Source of the DNA: Pseudomonas sp. EpS/L25
GTDB lineage: Bacteria > Pseudomonadota > Gammaproteobacteria > Pseudomonadales > Pseudomonadaceae
Assembly: GCF_001512295.1 (NCBI RefSeq)
Contig: NZ_LNUP01000002.1
Location: 1,366,263 to 1,430,262, forward strand
DNA: 64,000 nucleotides
Reading direction: 5' to 3'
The translations under genes and the position numbers were made by a program. Below are positions 25,844-36,286 of this stretch, one piece after another. Numbering within the stretch: position 1 is the first letter of the stretch; each line of letters starts with the position of its first letter. A model generated the notes under the pieces. That model ran no database searches. It saw nothing but the letters and a program-made list of their open reading frames with translations, and was not told the DNA's origin.

Positions 25844-26581
25844 ATGACTTATTGCGTCGCCATGAAGCTGCACGACGGCCTGGTGTTCGTCGCCGACTCC
25901 CGAACCAATGCCGGCGTCGACAACATCGCCACCTTTCGCAAGCTGCATCTGTTCAACGTGCCCGGCGAACGCCTGGTCGCCATCCAGTCGGCGGGCAACC
26001 TGGCCACCTCCCAGGCGGTGATCAGTCTGTTACGGCAGCGGCTGGACGGCGCGCACGCCAACCTGCACGACGTGCCCACCCTGAACCACGCGGCCGTGTT
26101 GCTCGGGCAGACCCTGAGAGAGGTGTTGCAGCGGGAAGCCCAGGACGCGCCCAGTGGCCATGGCCTCGACCTGAGCTGCTCGTTCCTGCTGGGTGGTCAG
26201 ATCGAGGGGGCGGAGCCGGAGCTGTTCAACATCTATCCCCACGGTAACTTCATCAGCGCCACCGAGGACACTCCCTTTTTCCAGATCGGTGAGAGCAAGT
26301 ACGGCAAACCCATCCTGGATCGCGCCCTGACCTTCGATACGCCACTCGAAGAGGCACTGCGCTGCGCGCTGCTGTCCTTCGACGCGACGATCCGCAGCAA
26401 TCTCTCCGTTGGTCTGCCGCTGGACCTGGTGGTCCTGCCGCGGGATCGACTCGAGCGGGTGAACAGCCACCGCATCGACGAGCAGGATGACTATTTTCTG
26501 GAGCTGCGCCGGGGCTGGGGCGAGGGACTGCGCGACCTGCTCGCGGCCCTGCCGGCCCCGCCTGGCGATTACTGGCGCTGA
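25844..26581 (+). CDS. anbu: Anbu (ancestral beta-subunit) proteasome-type peptidase
   Basis: A 245-residue Ntn-hydrolase related to HslV and proteasome beta subunits. Threonine follows the initiator methionine directly (MTYCVAMKL), so removal of methionine exposes Thr1, the nucleophile. Aspartate 17 (VADSRTNAGVDN) and a lysine at about 33 (FRKLH) complete the expected site. Anbu assembles into an open helical dodecamer rather than closed rings in studied species. It is the last gene of the ATP-grasp/alpha-E/transglutaminase cluster, 113 bases after the previous one, so it may have its own promoter or ribosome site. Confidence 0.9.
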   Translation: MTYCVAMKLHDGLVFVADSRTNAGVDNIATFRKLHLFNVPGERLVAIQSAGNLATSQAVISLLRQRLDGAHANLHDVPTLNHAAVLLGQTLREVLQREAQDAPSGHGLDLSCSFLLGGQIEGAEPELFNIYPHGNFISATEDTPFFQIGESKYGKPILDRALTFDTPLEEALRCALLSFDATIRSNLSVGLPLDLVVLPRDRLERVNSHRIDEQDDYFLELRRGWGEGLRDLLAALPAPPGDYWR

Positions 26582-26585
26582 AGGA

Positions 26586-26687
26586 TCAGCCGAAGAACCG
26601 CGACAGGTTGGGGATGACCAGCACCACGGTGGTGACGATGAGTACGAAACTCGCCTGGCGCCACTTGGGAATGGGATTCTTGAACAT
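26586..26687 (-). CDS. Possible 33-residue single-helix membrane peptide
   Basis: A short minus-strand frame starts MFKNPIPKWRQASF and continues with a hydrophobic stretch (VLIVTTVVLVIPNL) ending RFFG. The layout, basic N-terminus then one membrane helix, is typical of bacterial small membrane proteins. The ribosome binding site is weak. It is convergent with anbu, 4 bases apart. Function unknown. Confidence 0.5.
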   Translation of the reverse strand: MFKNPIPKWRQASFVLIVTTVVLVIPNLSRFFG

Positions 26688-27045
26688 GACTTGGGGGCCT
26701 TTATTGTTAGCTGTTTGCAGCCTTCACGTCTTCCGGGTAGAGCGCTTGCGCAAGGACGGCATGCAGCTACTGATACCCGCAGGCTTGAGCACTATCCAGT
26801 AGCTATAGAACATAAATTTCAGTTTTGTGGCGGTTCCCGACCGGTCGGTTATCAAAAATGTCGCTCCGCCTGATTTCTTCCATGATTTCAGGCGATTACA
26901 GATTCGCGAGCGACACTACCGTTGGTCGGGGCTTTAACGGCCATTGCCAAAGGCGATAGCGACCAACCGGTCATCCCGTGAACGGCCCCAGCTGGACCTC
27001 TCTCCAGTTTCTTCGTGCAAATGTATGAATCGATTGAAGAAAAAG
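26688..27045. other. AT-richer intergenic region
   Basis: No reading frame with coding character. It holds the minus-strand hairpin described at 26852-26916 and, at its right end, the tRNA promoter. A start region for the 33-residue peptide must also lie here. Confidence 0.5.
26852..26916 (-). terminator. Nested hairpins with T-run, possible sRNA end
   Basis: On the minus strand TGTCGCTC pairs with GAGCGACA, and nested between them CGCCTGA pairs with TCAGGCG; the outer stem is followed at once by TTTTTGAT. This is a terminator-like structure with no gene upstream of it on that strand, so it may end a small RNA that starts between it and about 27060. Confidence 0.45.
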
Positions 27046-27046
27046 C

Positions 27047-27075
27047 TTGCCATCGAAAACACCTTTGCCTATAGT
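27047..27075 (+). promoter_or_regulatory. Sigma-70 promoter of tRNA-Ser
   Basis: TTGCCA (-35, 27047-27052), a 17-base spacer and TATAGT (-10, 27070-27075), followed by a GC-rich discriminator (TGCGCGCC) typical of stable-RNA promoters. The tRNA begins 41 bases downstream. Confidence 0.75.
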
Positions 27076-27116
27076 TGCGCGCCTCGGTGATGCAGATGCA
27101 GCCGCCGAGCAAATCT

Positions 27117-27206
27117 GGTGAGGTGTCCGAGCGGTTGAAGGAGCACGCCTGGAAAGTGTGTATAGGAGAAATCTTATCGAGGGTTCGAATCCCTCCCTCA
27201 CCGCCA
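27117..27206 (+). tRNA. tRNA-Ser (anticodon GGA)
   Basis: A 90-base class II tRNA with a long variable arm. The acceptor stem is GGTGAGG/CCTCACC, the anticodon loop reads CTGGAAA (anticodon GGA, serine), the T arm has GGTTCGAATCC and the 3' end has an encoded CCA. Confidence 0.97.
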
Positions 27207-27215
27207 GATCTGAGA

Positions 27216-27250
27216 GAACCCCTGAGAGCCCAGCTCCAGGGGTTTTTTCT
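27216..27250 (+). terminator. Terminator after tRNA-Ser
   Basis: AACCCCT and AGGGGTT pair around a 14-base loop, followed by TTTTC, right after the tRNA and before the convergent HDOD gene. Confidence 0.85.
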
Positions 27251-27277
27251 TGCCCGGCGTTTGCCGGCCCCACCGGC

Positions 27278-28090
27278 TCAGGCGGCTTGGCAGAAGGTCG
27301 CCGCGGTATCCCGGGCGCTGGGCAGCGTGGAGGCCAGTTGTTCGAGGTCGATGCTGGCGAACAGCGGGCCACTCAGGTCCAGCACCTTGCTGTCACCGGC
27401 GCTCTCGTGCAGCACCTCGGCCACGGCGACTGCCTGGGCCACGATCAGCGCATAGCCGTTGCCTTCGGGCGCCTGCAGCGGGCGAGCCTGGAAGGCGATG
27501 GCGTCACGCAGGACCTGGGGCAGCTGCCAGCGACGTGCGAGTTCAGCACCCACTTCCGGATAGCCGAAGCCCAGTTGCAGGGTTTCGTCGGCAGCGCGAT
27601 GGCTGCTGGCGGTGGCAGGGCCGGACAGGCTCGGAGCCAGTTCCGGAGCGCCGCTCTGGATCAGCAGTTCACCGATGTCGTGGAGCATGCCGCAGGTGAA
27701 GGCGGTTTCCTGGTCCAGGCCGGCCTGCTTGGCCAGCGGCTTGCACAGGCTGGCCACCAGGAAGCTGTTGTACCAGAAGGCCTGCAGGTCGAAGCCGGGC
27801 GCGGCCTTGAAGCCGCCGGTGAAGGCCGAGGCCAGTACCAGGGTGCGCAGGGTATTGAAGCCCAGGCGCATGGCGGCGTCTTCGATGCTGGTGGATTCGC
27901 GGGCGCCACGGAAGCGCGCCGAGTTGGCCAGGCGCAGCACCTTGGCGGCGATGACCGGGTCGCGGGCTACCGTGCGCGCGAGTTTTTCGACGCTGGTGTT
28001 CGGGTCGTCGAATTGCTTGATGAGGATCTGCGCCACCTCGGGAACATTGGGCAGATTGTGCAGCTGATCGAACAGGGTTTCGAGTTGCAT
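27278..28090 (-). CDS. HDOD-domain protein
   Basis: A 270-residue cytoplasmic protein composed of one HDOD domain. Markers: LPNVPEVAQILIKQFDDPNT, KLARTVARDPVIAAKVLRLANSA, and the degenerate HD site FTCGMLHDIGELLI. HDOD proteins are signalling relatives of HD-GYP phosphodiesterases that generally lack activity and act by protein contacts, often in motility or stress control. It has no output domain of its own. It is convergent with the tRNA. Confidence 0.88.
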   Translation of the reverse strand: MQLETLFDQLHNLPNVPEVAQILIKQFDDPNTSVEKLARTVARDPVIAAKVLRLANSARFRGARESTSIEDAAMRLGFNTLRTLVLASAFTGGFKAAPGFDLQAFWYNSFLVASLCKPLAKQAGLDQETAFTCGMLHDIGELLIQSGAPELAPSLSGPATASSHRAADETLQLGFGYPEVGAELARRWQLPQVLRDAIAFQARPLQAPEGNGYALIVAQAVAVAEVLHESAGDSKVLDLSGPLFASIDLEQLASTLPSARDTAATFCQAA

Positions 28091-28273
28091 GAACGGTCTC
28101 CGAGAGATGGATATATCCCCTTACATCCTCATCATCGGTCGCTCTTGTGGATTTCTGTAATCGCTATGTGACGATCGGTCGCAGGGGGGCTGGAGCCTGG
28201 TTTTCAAAGGTCAAAAAAACCTTTTTAAACCAGATGCTTAGCGCGATTCGATGGTGCTCGTCTGGACGTCCGA

Positions 28274-29002
28274 TTACCGTTCGTCGAGTACGAAATTTCT
28301 TTGAATCAGGCCTGCGGGAGTGGCTTCCAGCACCCAGCCACGGCTGTCCCAGTCGCCCAGGACGATCCGCTGTGCGGCCTGGCCGTTCACCTGCAGCTCG
28401 TGGGTGGCAGGTCTGTGGGTGTGGCCATGGATCAGCGTCGTCACCCGGGCCGCCTGCATTTCTCGCTCGACCTCGGCCTCGGTGACGTCGGTGATGTCCA
28501 TCGCCTTGGCGCGGGTCTGCTGGCGGCTCTCGCTGCGCAGCTTGCGCGCCAGCTGCTGGCGGCTGGCCAGCGGCAGGTGGCGCAGGACGAAGAGGGTGAG
28601 GGGGTTGCGCAGGATGCGGCGCAGCTTCTGATAACCCTCGTCGCGGGTGCAGAGGGTGTCGCCGTGCATCAGCAGCACGCGCCGGCCGTGGAGGTCGGCG
28701 ATATGGCGATCCGGCAGCAGCGTGCAACCGGCCTGGCGGCAGAAGGCCTTGCCGATGAGAAAGTCGCGATTGCCATGCATCAGGTAGATCGCCGTGCCGC
28801 TATCGGCCAACTGGCGCAGGGCGGTGGCGATCTCTTTTTCGAAGGAGCCCATGGCATCGTCGCCGATCCAGGCTTCGAACAGGTCACCGAGGATGTAGAG
28901 CGCCTCGGCGCCGCGGGCCTGCGTTTCGAGAAGATGCAAAAACGCCCGGACGATATCCGGGCGTTGCGGTTCGAGATGCAGGTCGGAAACCAGCAGTATC
29001 AC
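28274..29002 (-). CDS. lpxH: UDP-2,3-diacylglucosamine diphosphatase
   Basis: A 242-residue calcineurin-like metallophosphoesterase of lipid A synthesis; it cleaves UDP-2,3-diacylglucosamine to lipid X and UMP at the inner membrane face. All metal motifs are present: SDLHL (7-10), [24 protein letters not shown] and HGHTHRP. The GTG at 29002 is used as start because it overlaps the ppiB stop (GTGA) and begins exactly at the family N-terminus. The 180 bases between it and the HDOD gene are featureless. Confidence 0.95.
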   Translation of the reverse strand: MILLVSDLHLEPQRPDIVRAFLHLLETQARGAEALYILGDLFEAWIGDDAMGSFEKEIATALRQLADSGTAIYLMHGNRDFLIGKAFCRQAGCTLLPDRHIADLHGRRVLLMHGDTLCTRDEGYQKLRRILRNPLTLFVLRHLPLASRQQLARKLRSESRQQTRAKAMDITDVTEAEVEREMQAARVTTLIHGHTHRPATHELQVNGQAAQRIVLGDWDSRGWVLEATPAGLIQRNFVLDER

Positions 29003-29493
29003 TCGACGATCTCGGCCTTCTCGATGATGACGTCTTCGCTCGGCACGTCCTGGTGACCGGCTTTGCTGGTGGTGGCGACGCCCTTGATGGCGTTGACCAC
29101 GTCCATGCCCTCGACGACCTTGCCGAACACCGCATAACCCCAGCCCTGACTGGTAGGAGCGGTGTGGTTGAGGAAGGTGTTGTCGGACACGTTGATGAAG
29201 AACTGTGCCGAGGCGGAGTGCGGGTCCATGGTACGGGCCATGGCGACGGTGCCGACCGCGTTGGAAACGCCATTGTTGGCTTCGTTCTTGATCGGGGCGC
29301 GGGTCGGCTTCTGCTTCATGCCCGGCTCGAAACCACCGCCCTGGATCATGAAGTTGCCGATCACGCGGTGGAAGATGGTGCCGTCGTAGTGACCGCTCTT
29401 GACGTATTCCTTGAAGTTGGCCGCGGTTTCGGGCGCCTTGTCCTCGAACAGTTCCAGGGTGATGACGCCGTGGTTGGTGTGCAGCTTGATCAT
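28999..29493 (-). CDS. ppiB: Cytoplasmic peptidyl-prolyl isomerase B
   Basis: A 164-residue cyclophilin without signal peptide. Catalytic phrases are [13 protein letters not shown] (active-site arginine), [17 protein letters not shown] and [16 protein letters not shown]. It accelerates proline cis-trans isomerisation in folding proteins. Coupled to lpxH by a 4-base overlap, and divergent from glnS, the usual Pseudomonas layout. Confidence 0.96.
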   Translation of the reverse strand: MIKLHTNHGVITLELFEDKAPETAANFKEYVKSGHYDGTIFHRVIGNFMIQGGGFEPGMKQKPTRAPIKNEANNGVSNAVGTVAMARTMDPHSASAQFFINVSDNTFLNHTAPTSQGWGYAVFGKVVEGMDVVNAIKGVATTSKAGHQDVPSEDVIIEKAEIVE

Positions 29494-29642
29494 GGCAGCG
29501 AATCCGTAAGCTTAGGGGGGACAGCATCCAGACCCGGCGAGGGCCTCAAGGGTTTCGCCGGGACTTGACGGGTTGGGCTATGATACGGGTTTACCTTTGC
29601 CCGGCCTACCCTGGCCGTGCGCCTGCCCAGTTTAAGGATCCC

Positions 29643-31330
<1,688 letters not shown>

Positions 31331-31331
<1 letters not shown>

Positions 31332-32716
31332 TGGCGCTGCACCTCTACAACACCCTGACCAAGACCAAGGAAGCCTTCACGCCGCTGGTGCCGGGGCAGG
31401 TGCGGATGTACGTCTGCGGCATGACCGTCTACGACTACTGCCACCTGGGTCATGGTCGCAGCATGGTGGCCTTCGACGTCATCACCCGCTGGTTGCGCCA
31501 TAGCGGCTACGACCTGACCTACGTGCGCAACATCACCGACATCGACGACAAGATCATCAATCGCGCCAACGCCAACGGTGAGCCCTTCACCGACCTGGTG
31601 GCGCGGATGATCGAGGCGATGCACGAGGACGAGGCGCGGCTGAATATCCGCAAGCCCGATCAGGAGCCGCGCGCCACCGATCATATCGACGGCATGCACG
31701 CCATGATCCAGACCCTGATCGACAAGGGCTACGCCTATGCCGCGGGCAATGGCGACGTCTACTACCGGGTCAATCGCTTCGCCGGCTACGGCAAGCTGTC
31801 GCGGCGCCGTATCGAGGACCTGCGCATCGGCGCCCGCATCGAGCCGGGCGAGGCCAAGGAAGATCCGCTGGACTTCGTGCTGTGGAAGGCCGCCAAGCCG
31901 GGCGAGCCGAGCTGGCCGTCGCCCTGGGGCGCCGGGCGGCCGGGCTGGCATATCGAGTGCTCGGTGATGTCCACCTGCTGCCTGGGCGAGACCTTCGACA
32001 TCCACGGCGGCGGCAACGACCTGGAATTCCCGCACCACGAGAACGAGATCGCCCAGAGCGAGGCGGCCACCGGCAAGACCTACGCCAATGCCTGGCTGCA
32101 CTGCGGCATGATCACCATCAATGGCGAGAAGATGTCCAAGTCCCTGGGCAACTTCTTCACCCTGCGCGAGGTGCTGGAGAAGTACCACCCCGAGGTGGTG
32201 CGCTACCTCTTGATCGCCAGCCACTACCGCAGTCCGATCAACTATTCGGAAGACAACCTGCGCGAAGCCAAGGGTGCCCTGGAGCGCTTCTACCACTCGC
32301 TCAAGGGCCTGCCCCAGGCACCGGCGCGATGCGGCGAAAGCTACGCCGAGCGCTTCGCCCAGTGCATGGACGACGACTTCAACACCGCCGGTGCCTGCGG
32401 CGTGCTGTTCGAGCTGGCGCGCGAGATCAACCGCCTGCGCGAGAGCGATCCCGCCGCGGCGGCTGGCCTGGCCGGGCGTCTGCGTGAGCTCGGTGATGTA
32501 CTCGGCGTGCTGCAGTTGGAGCCGGAAGCCTTCCTGCGCGCCGATGCGGCAGGCCGGGTGGATGCGGCCGAGGTCGAGGCGCTGATCCAGGCGCGCCTGA
32601 GCGCAAGGGCCGAGAAGAACTGGGCGGAATCCGATCGCATCCGTGACCAGCTCACCGCTCTGGGCGTGGTGCTGGAAGACGGCAAGGGCGGTACTACCTG
32701 GCGCCTGGCGGAGTAA
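31331..32716 (+). CDS. cysS: Cysteinyl-tRNA synthetase
   Basis: A 461-residue class I synthetase that charges tRNA-Cys. HIGH-like motif: [20 protein letters not shown], whose first cysteine with three later ligands ([23 protein letters not shown]) binds zinc. KMSKS motif: [18 protein letters not shown]. Two adjacent ATGs occur (31328, 31331); the second gives the family N-terminus MALHLYNTL. It overlaps glnS. Confidence 0.97.
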
Positions 32717-32932
32717 GCCTGCAGTTGGGTGGATGACGGCTCTGCGTCAGCCACCCGACTTGCAATGTTTCGCTATGCATTCCCGGAAAACGCTTCGCGG
32801 TTTTCCAGGCTACTACGTTGCATCGTAGTGTGGACAACGGCGGAGCCTTGTCCACGCACGCTCATGGCTCCCGGAGCAACTCTTCCCCTGGAAAACGCTT
32901 TGCGGTTTTCCAGGCTACGAAGCTCGCTGCCC
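32717..32932. repeat. Cluster of GGAAAA/TTTTCC palindromes
   Basis: Three palindromes of the same family fill the space between cysS and the convergent helicase gene: GGAAAACGC-TTCG-CGGTTTTCC (32785-32806), GTGGACAAC-x-GTTGTCCAC-like (32829-32854) and GGAAAACGC-TTTG-CGGTTTTCC (32890-32911). Related copies lie at 2701-2725 and 2866-2891. They may double as terminators. Confidence 0.7.
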
Positions 32933-34249
32933 TTACGGCTTCTTGCGCGGCTTGCCGAATCCGGGCGACTTGCGTACCGACTTGACCTTGGGCTTGCCGT
33001 CTTCCACCCAGCGGCCCAGGGGCTTGTCCGATACCGGCGCGCCGACCTTGGGTTTCTTCGGCTTCTTGGGTTTCTTCACCACCAGCCCGTTGGGCCGGGT
33101 TTCCGGGACGCGGTGATCGGGAACGAAGTCCGGCTCATCGCGGCGCTGCAGGACCTGGCCGATCAGCGTCTCGATGGCCGCCAGTTGCTCGACTTCATCG
33201 GCGCAGACCAGCGACACGGCCTGGCCCTGGTTGCCGGCGCGCCCGGTGCGGCCGATGCGGTGGACGTAATCCTCGGCGACGATGGGCAGGTCCAGGTTGA
33301 CCACCAGCGGCAGGTCCTGGATGTCCAGGCCGCGGGCGGCCACATCGGTGGCCACCAGGATGTCCGCCTCGCCGGCCTTGAAGCGGGCGAGGGCGCGCAG
33401 CCGCGCGGGCTGGGGCTTGTCGCCATGGATGGATTCCGCGGCCAGGCCCTCGGCCTGCAGCGCCTCAACCAGTTGCTCCACGCCCTTGCGCGTCTTGGCG
33501 AATACCAGCACCTGCCCGTGGCGACCGGTGCGATAGAGATGCAGGAAGAGCTCGGCCTTGCGCTTCTTGTCGACCGGCACCACCCATTGCTTGACGGTGA
33601 CGGCGGCGGTGTTGCGCGGGCTCACGTCGATCGTTTGGGGATCGCGCAGCACGGGCGCGGCCAGCTGGCGCACGGCGTCGGAGAAGGTCGCCGAGAACAA
33701 CAGGGTCTGGCGCTTGCGCGGCAGCATGACGAACAGCTCGCCCAATTGCCGCGAGAAACCCAGGTCGAGCATGCGGTCGGCTTCGTCCAGCACCAGCAAC
33801 TGCACCTGGTCGAAGCGCACGGCGTTCTGGCTGAACAGGTCGAGCAGCCGGCCTGGCGTCGCCACCAGCACGTCCACACCCTTGCGCAGTTTCATCATCT
33901 GCGGATTGATGCTCACCCCGCCGTAGGCCACGGCAGTGCGCAGCGGCAGGTGCTGGGCATAGGCCTGCAGGCTGGCATGGACCTGTTCGGCCAGCTCGCG
34001 GGTGGGGGTGAGGATCAGGGCGCGAATGTGGTTGGGCGCCACCGCCGGGCCTTCCTGCACCAGTCGCTGCAGCACCGGCAGGCCGAAGGCGCCGGTCTTG
34101 CCGGTACCGGTCTGGGCGGCGGCCAGCAGGTCGCGACCCGCTAGTACCGCCGGGATGGCCTGGCGCTGGATGGGGGTGGGGGAGCTGTGCTCCAGGGCAG
34201 CGAGCGCCTGCAGCAGCGGAGCTATGAGGCCGAGGTCGGCGAAGGTCAT
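32933..34249 (-). CDS. rhlE: DEAD-box RNA helicase (RhlE-type)
   Basis: A 438-residue ATP-dependent RNA helicase. Motifs in order: Q motif (SPTPIQRQAIPAVL), I (AAQTGTGKTGAF), Ia (PTRELAEQ), II (LDEADRMLDLG), III (LLFSATF), V (DVAARGLDIQ) and VI (HRIGRTGRAG). The C-terminal tail is short and lysine-rich (KKPKKPKKPKVG), which helps RNA binding. Several RhlE paralogues exist in Pseudomonas; which one this is cannot be told. Divergent from the PhoD-like gene. Confidence 0.9.
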   Translation of the reverse strand: MTFADLGLIAPLLQALAALEHSSPTPIQRQAIPAVLAGRDLLAAAQTGTGKTGAFGLPVLQRLVQEGPAVAPNHIRALILTPTRELAEQVHASLQAYAQHLPLRTAVAYGGVSINPQMMKLRKGVDVLVATPGRLLDLFSQNAVRFDQVQLLVLDEADRMLDLGFSRQLGELFVMLPRKRQTLLFSATFSDAVRQLAAPVLRDPQTIDVSPRNTAAVTVKQWVVPVDKKRKAELFLHLYRTGRHGQVLVFAKTRKGVEQLVEALQAEGLAAESIHGDKPQPARLRALARFKAGEADILVATDVAARGLDIQDLPLVVNLDLPIVAEDYVHRIGRTGRAGNQGQAVSLVCADEVEQLAAIETLIGQVLQRRDEPDFVPDHRVPETRPNGLVVKKPKKPKKPKVGAPVSDKPLGRWVEDGKPKVKSVRKSPGFGKPRKKP

Positions 34250-34387
34250 GACGGGCCCGGATGGCGACGAAAAGGGAGCGAATTCTAGGCCGACTGTGAG
34301 GCGCGCTCAAACTTTGTAGCCAAGCGGCGGCTGCACGTGGAATCCCGTCACGGCATAGTGGTCTGTCCTGCATCCCTAGGAGAATCC

Positions 34388-36286
34388 ATGATCGCTACGC
34401 CTCCCTTGCCTCCGGTGTTGGCCGGCCCGCTGCTGCGGCGCACGGAAGGCTCCCGGGTACTGCTCTGGCTGGTGACCAGTTCGGCCGAGGCGCCCGTCCC
34501 GCGGTTCTGGCAGGGGGAGGCGGAGCTGGCGGTGCAGGGTCAGATCCAATGCCTGCGCCTGGGTGAGCGGGCCTATCTGCAGTTGCTCGAGGTGCGGCCG
34601 GTCGCCGAGTTGCCGGTGGATACCTTCATCCACTACGACCTGCAGCTACCCACGGGCGGGGTGCGCGACTGGGCACCGCATCTGCTCGGTGCCGACGGCG
34701 ACCTGCCACGTTTCGTGCTGCGCGCCCGTTTCGATCATCTGCTCCATGGCTCCTGTCGCAAGCCCCATCACGCCTCGGCCGACGGCCTGGTGACGGTCGA
34801 TCGCCTGCTGCAGGACTGCACGACGCCGGGGGAGCGGCCGGCAGCCCTGTTGCTCACCGGCGATCAGGTCTACGCCGACGACGTGGCTGGCCCCATGCTG
34901 CTGGCCGTGCAGGCACTGATCCGCCGCCTCGGGCTCCATGGCGAGTTTCTCGAAGGCGCGGTGGTGGCAGACAGCGATGCCCTGATGGCCCACGCCGCCA
35001 ATCTCTATCATCGCGAGGATCTGCTGCCGGCCTTCAAGTCCAACCGGGCGCTGCGGGAGCGATTCTTCGGCGGGGTGGAGAAGCCGATCTTCACCTCCAC
35101 CAATGCCCACAATCATCTGGTGACCCTGAGCGAGGTGCTGGCGCTCTATCTGCTCTGTTGGTCGCCGACGCCCTGGACACTGATCGAGGTAGAGTCTCCC
35201 GCGCTCGACGGCCAGGACCGCGAGCGCTATGCCCAAGAGTCACGCTGCATAGACGCCTTCGCCGCGACCTTGCCCCAGGCGGCGCGGGCGCTGGCCAGCG
35301 TGCCGACGCTGATGATCTTCGACGACCATGACGTCACCGATGACTGGAACCTCTCCGCCCGCTGGGAAGAGACCGCCTACGGTCATCCCTTCTCGCGCCG
35401 CATCATCGGCAATGCACTGCTGGCCTATCTGCTCTGCCAGGCCTGGGGCAATGCGCCTGAATCGGTGGCCGAGCCGCTGGCGGCTACGGCCCGGCTGCTG
35501 GAGACGGCGGGGGACGATGGCAAGCTGGATTGCCCGGTGCAGAACGCCTGTATCGATGAGTTGCTGGGCTTCCAGGGCTGGCACTACGTCCTGCCGACCG
35601 AGCCGCCGCTGATCGTGCTGGATACCCGCACCCGACGCTGGCGTAGCGAGCGCCGCTTGGAACACCCCTCGGGTCTGATGGACTGGGAGGCTCTCTGCGA
35701 GCTGCAGCAGGATCTGCTGGACCATCCCTCGGCGGTGATCGTCTCGGCCGCGCCCATGTTCGGCGTCAAGCTGATCGAGGCGGTACAGCGGATCTTCACC
35801 TGGTTCGGCCAGCCGCTGATGGTGGATGCCGAGAACTGGATGGCTCATCCTGGCGCCGCCAAGACCATGCTCAACATCTTTCGCCACCGCCGCACCCCGG
35901 GTAACTACGTGGTGCTCTCCGGTGACGTGCATTACTCCTTCGTCTACGACATCCGCATCCGCGACCGCCGCGGCGAACCGCGGCTCTGGCAGATCACCAG
36001 CAGCGGCATCAAGAACGAATTCCCGCCACGCCTGCTGGCGACCCTCGACCGCCTCAACCGCTGGCTCTATGCGCCCTGGTCGCCGCTCAACGGCTTCACC
36101 AAGCGCCGTCGCTGGGAGCTGCAGCCGCGCCTGCCGGATCGCCGCGATGCCGGCGAACGACTGTGGAATGGCGCCGGCATCGGCCAGGTGCTGCTGGATG
36201 GAGAAGGGCGGCCGGCGGTGATCCGTCAGCACAATGCCGACGGCTCGCCGGCTACCGAGTTCGTCGAGCGCTCGTCCGAGGCCTAG
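34388..36286 (+). CDS. PhoD-like alkaline phosphatase/phosphodiesterase
   Basis: A 632-residue metallophosphatase of the PhoD-like family. Metal-binding phrases are LTGDQVYADDVAGPM, FDDHDVTDDWN and VLSGDVHYSFVYD. No twin-arginine signal is present, so unlike Bacillus PhoD it is probably cytoplasmic. CTAGGAGA lies just before the ATG at 34388. The gene ends 4 bases inside the convergent flavoprotein gene. Confidence 0.85.
   Translation: MIATPPLPPVLAGPLLRRTEGSRVLLWLVTSSAEAPVPRFWQGEAELAVQGQIQCLRLGERAYLQLLEVRPVAELPVDTFIHYDLQLPTGGVRDWAPHLLGADGDLPRFVLRARFDHLLHGSCRKPHHASADGLVTVDRLLQDCTTPGERPAALLLTGDQVYADDVAGPMLLAVQALIRRLGLHGEFLEGAVVADSDALMAHAANLYHREDLLPAFKSNRALRERFFGGVEKPIFTSTNAHNHLVTLSEVLALYLLCWSPTPWTLIEVESPALDGQDRERYAQESRCIDAFAATLPQAARALASVPTLMIFDDHDVTDDWNLSARWEETAYGHPFSRRIIGNALLAYLLCQAWGNAPESVAEPLAATARLLETAGDDGKLDCPVQNACIDELLGFQGWHYVLPTEPPLIVLDTRTRRWRSERRLEHPSGLMDWEALCELQQDLLDHPSAVIVSAAPMFGVKLIEAVQRIFTWFGQPLMVDAENWMAHPGAAKTMLNIFRHRRTPGNYVVLSGDVHYSFVYDIRIRDRRGEPRLWQITSSGIKNEFPPRLLATLDRLNRWLYAPWSPLNGFTKRRRWELQPRLPDRRDAGERLWNGAGIGQVLLDGEGRPAVIRQHNADGSPATEFVERSSEA

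Noticed and set aside
27117-27206. tRNA-Ser as a possible integration site for a mobile element
   Set aside because: Downstream genes are core (HDOD, lpxH, ppiB, glnS); there is no integrase and no duplicated tRNA 3' end.
29565-29610. TTGACG and TATGAT boxes upstream of glnS
   Set aside because: The boxes look right individually but are only 8 bases apart, too close for a sigma-70 promoter.
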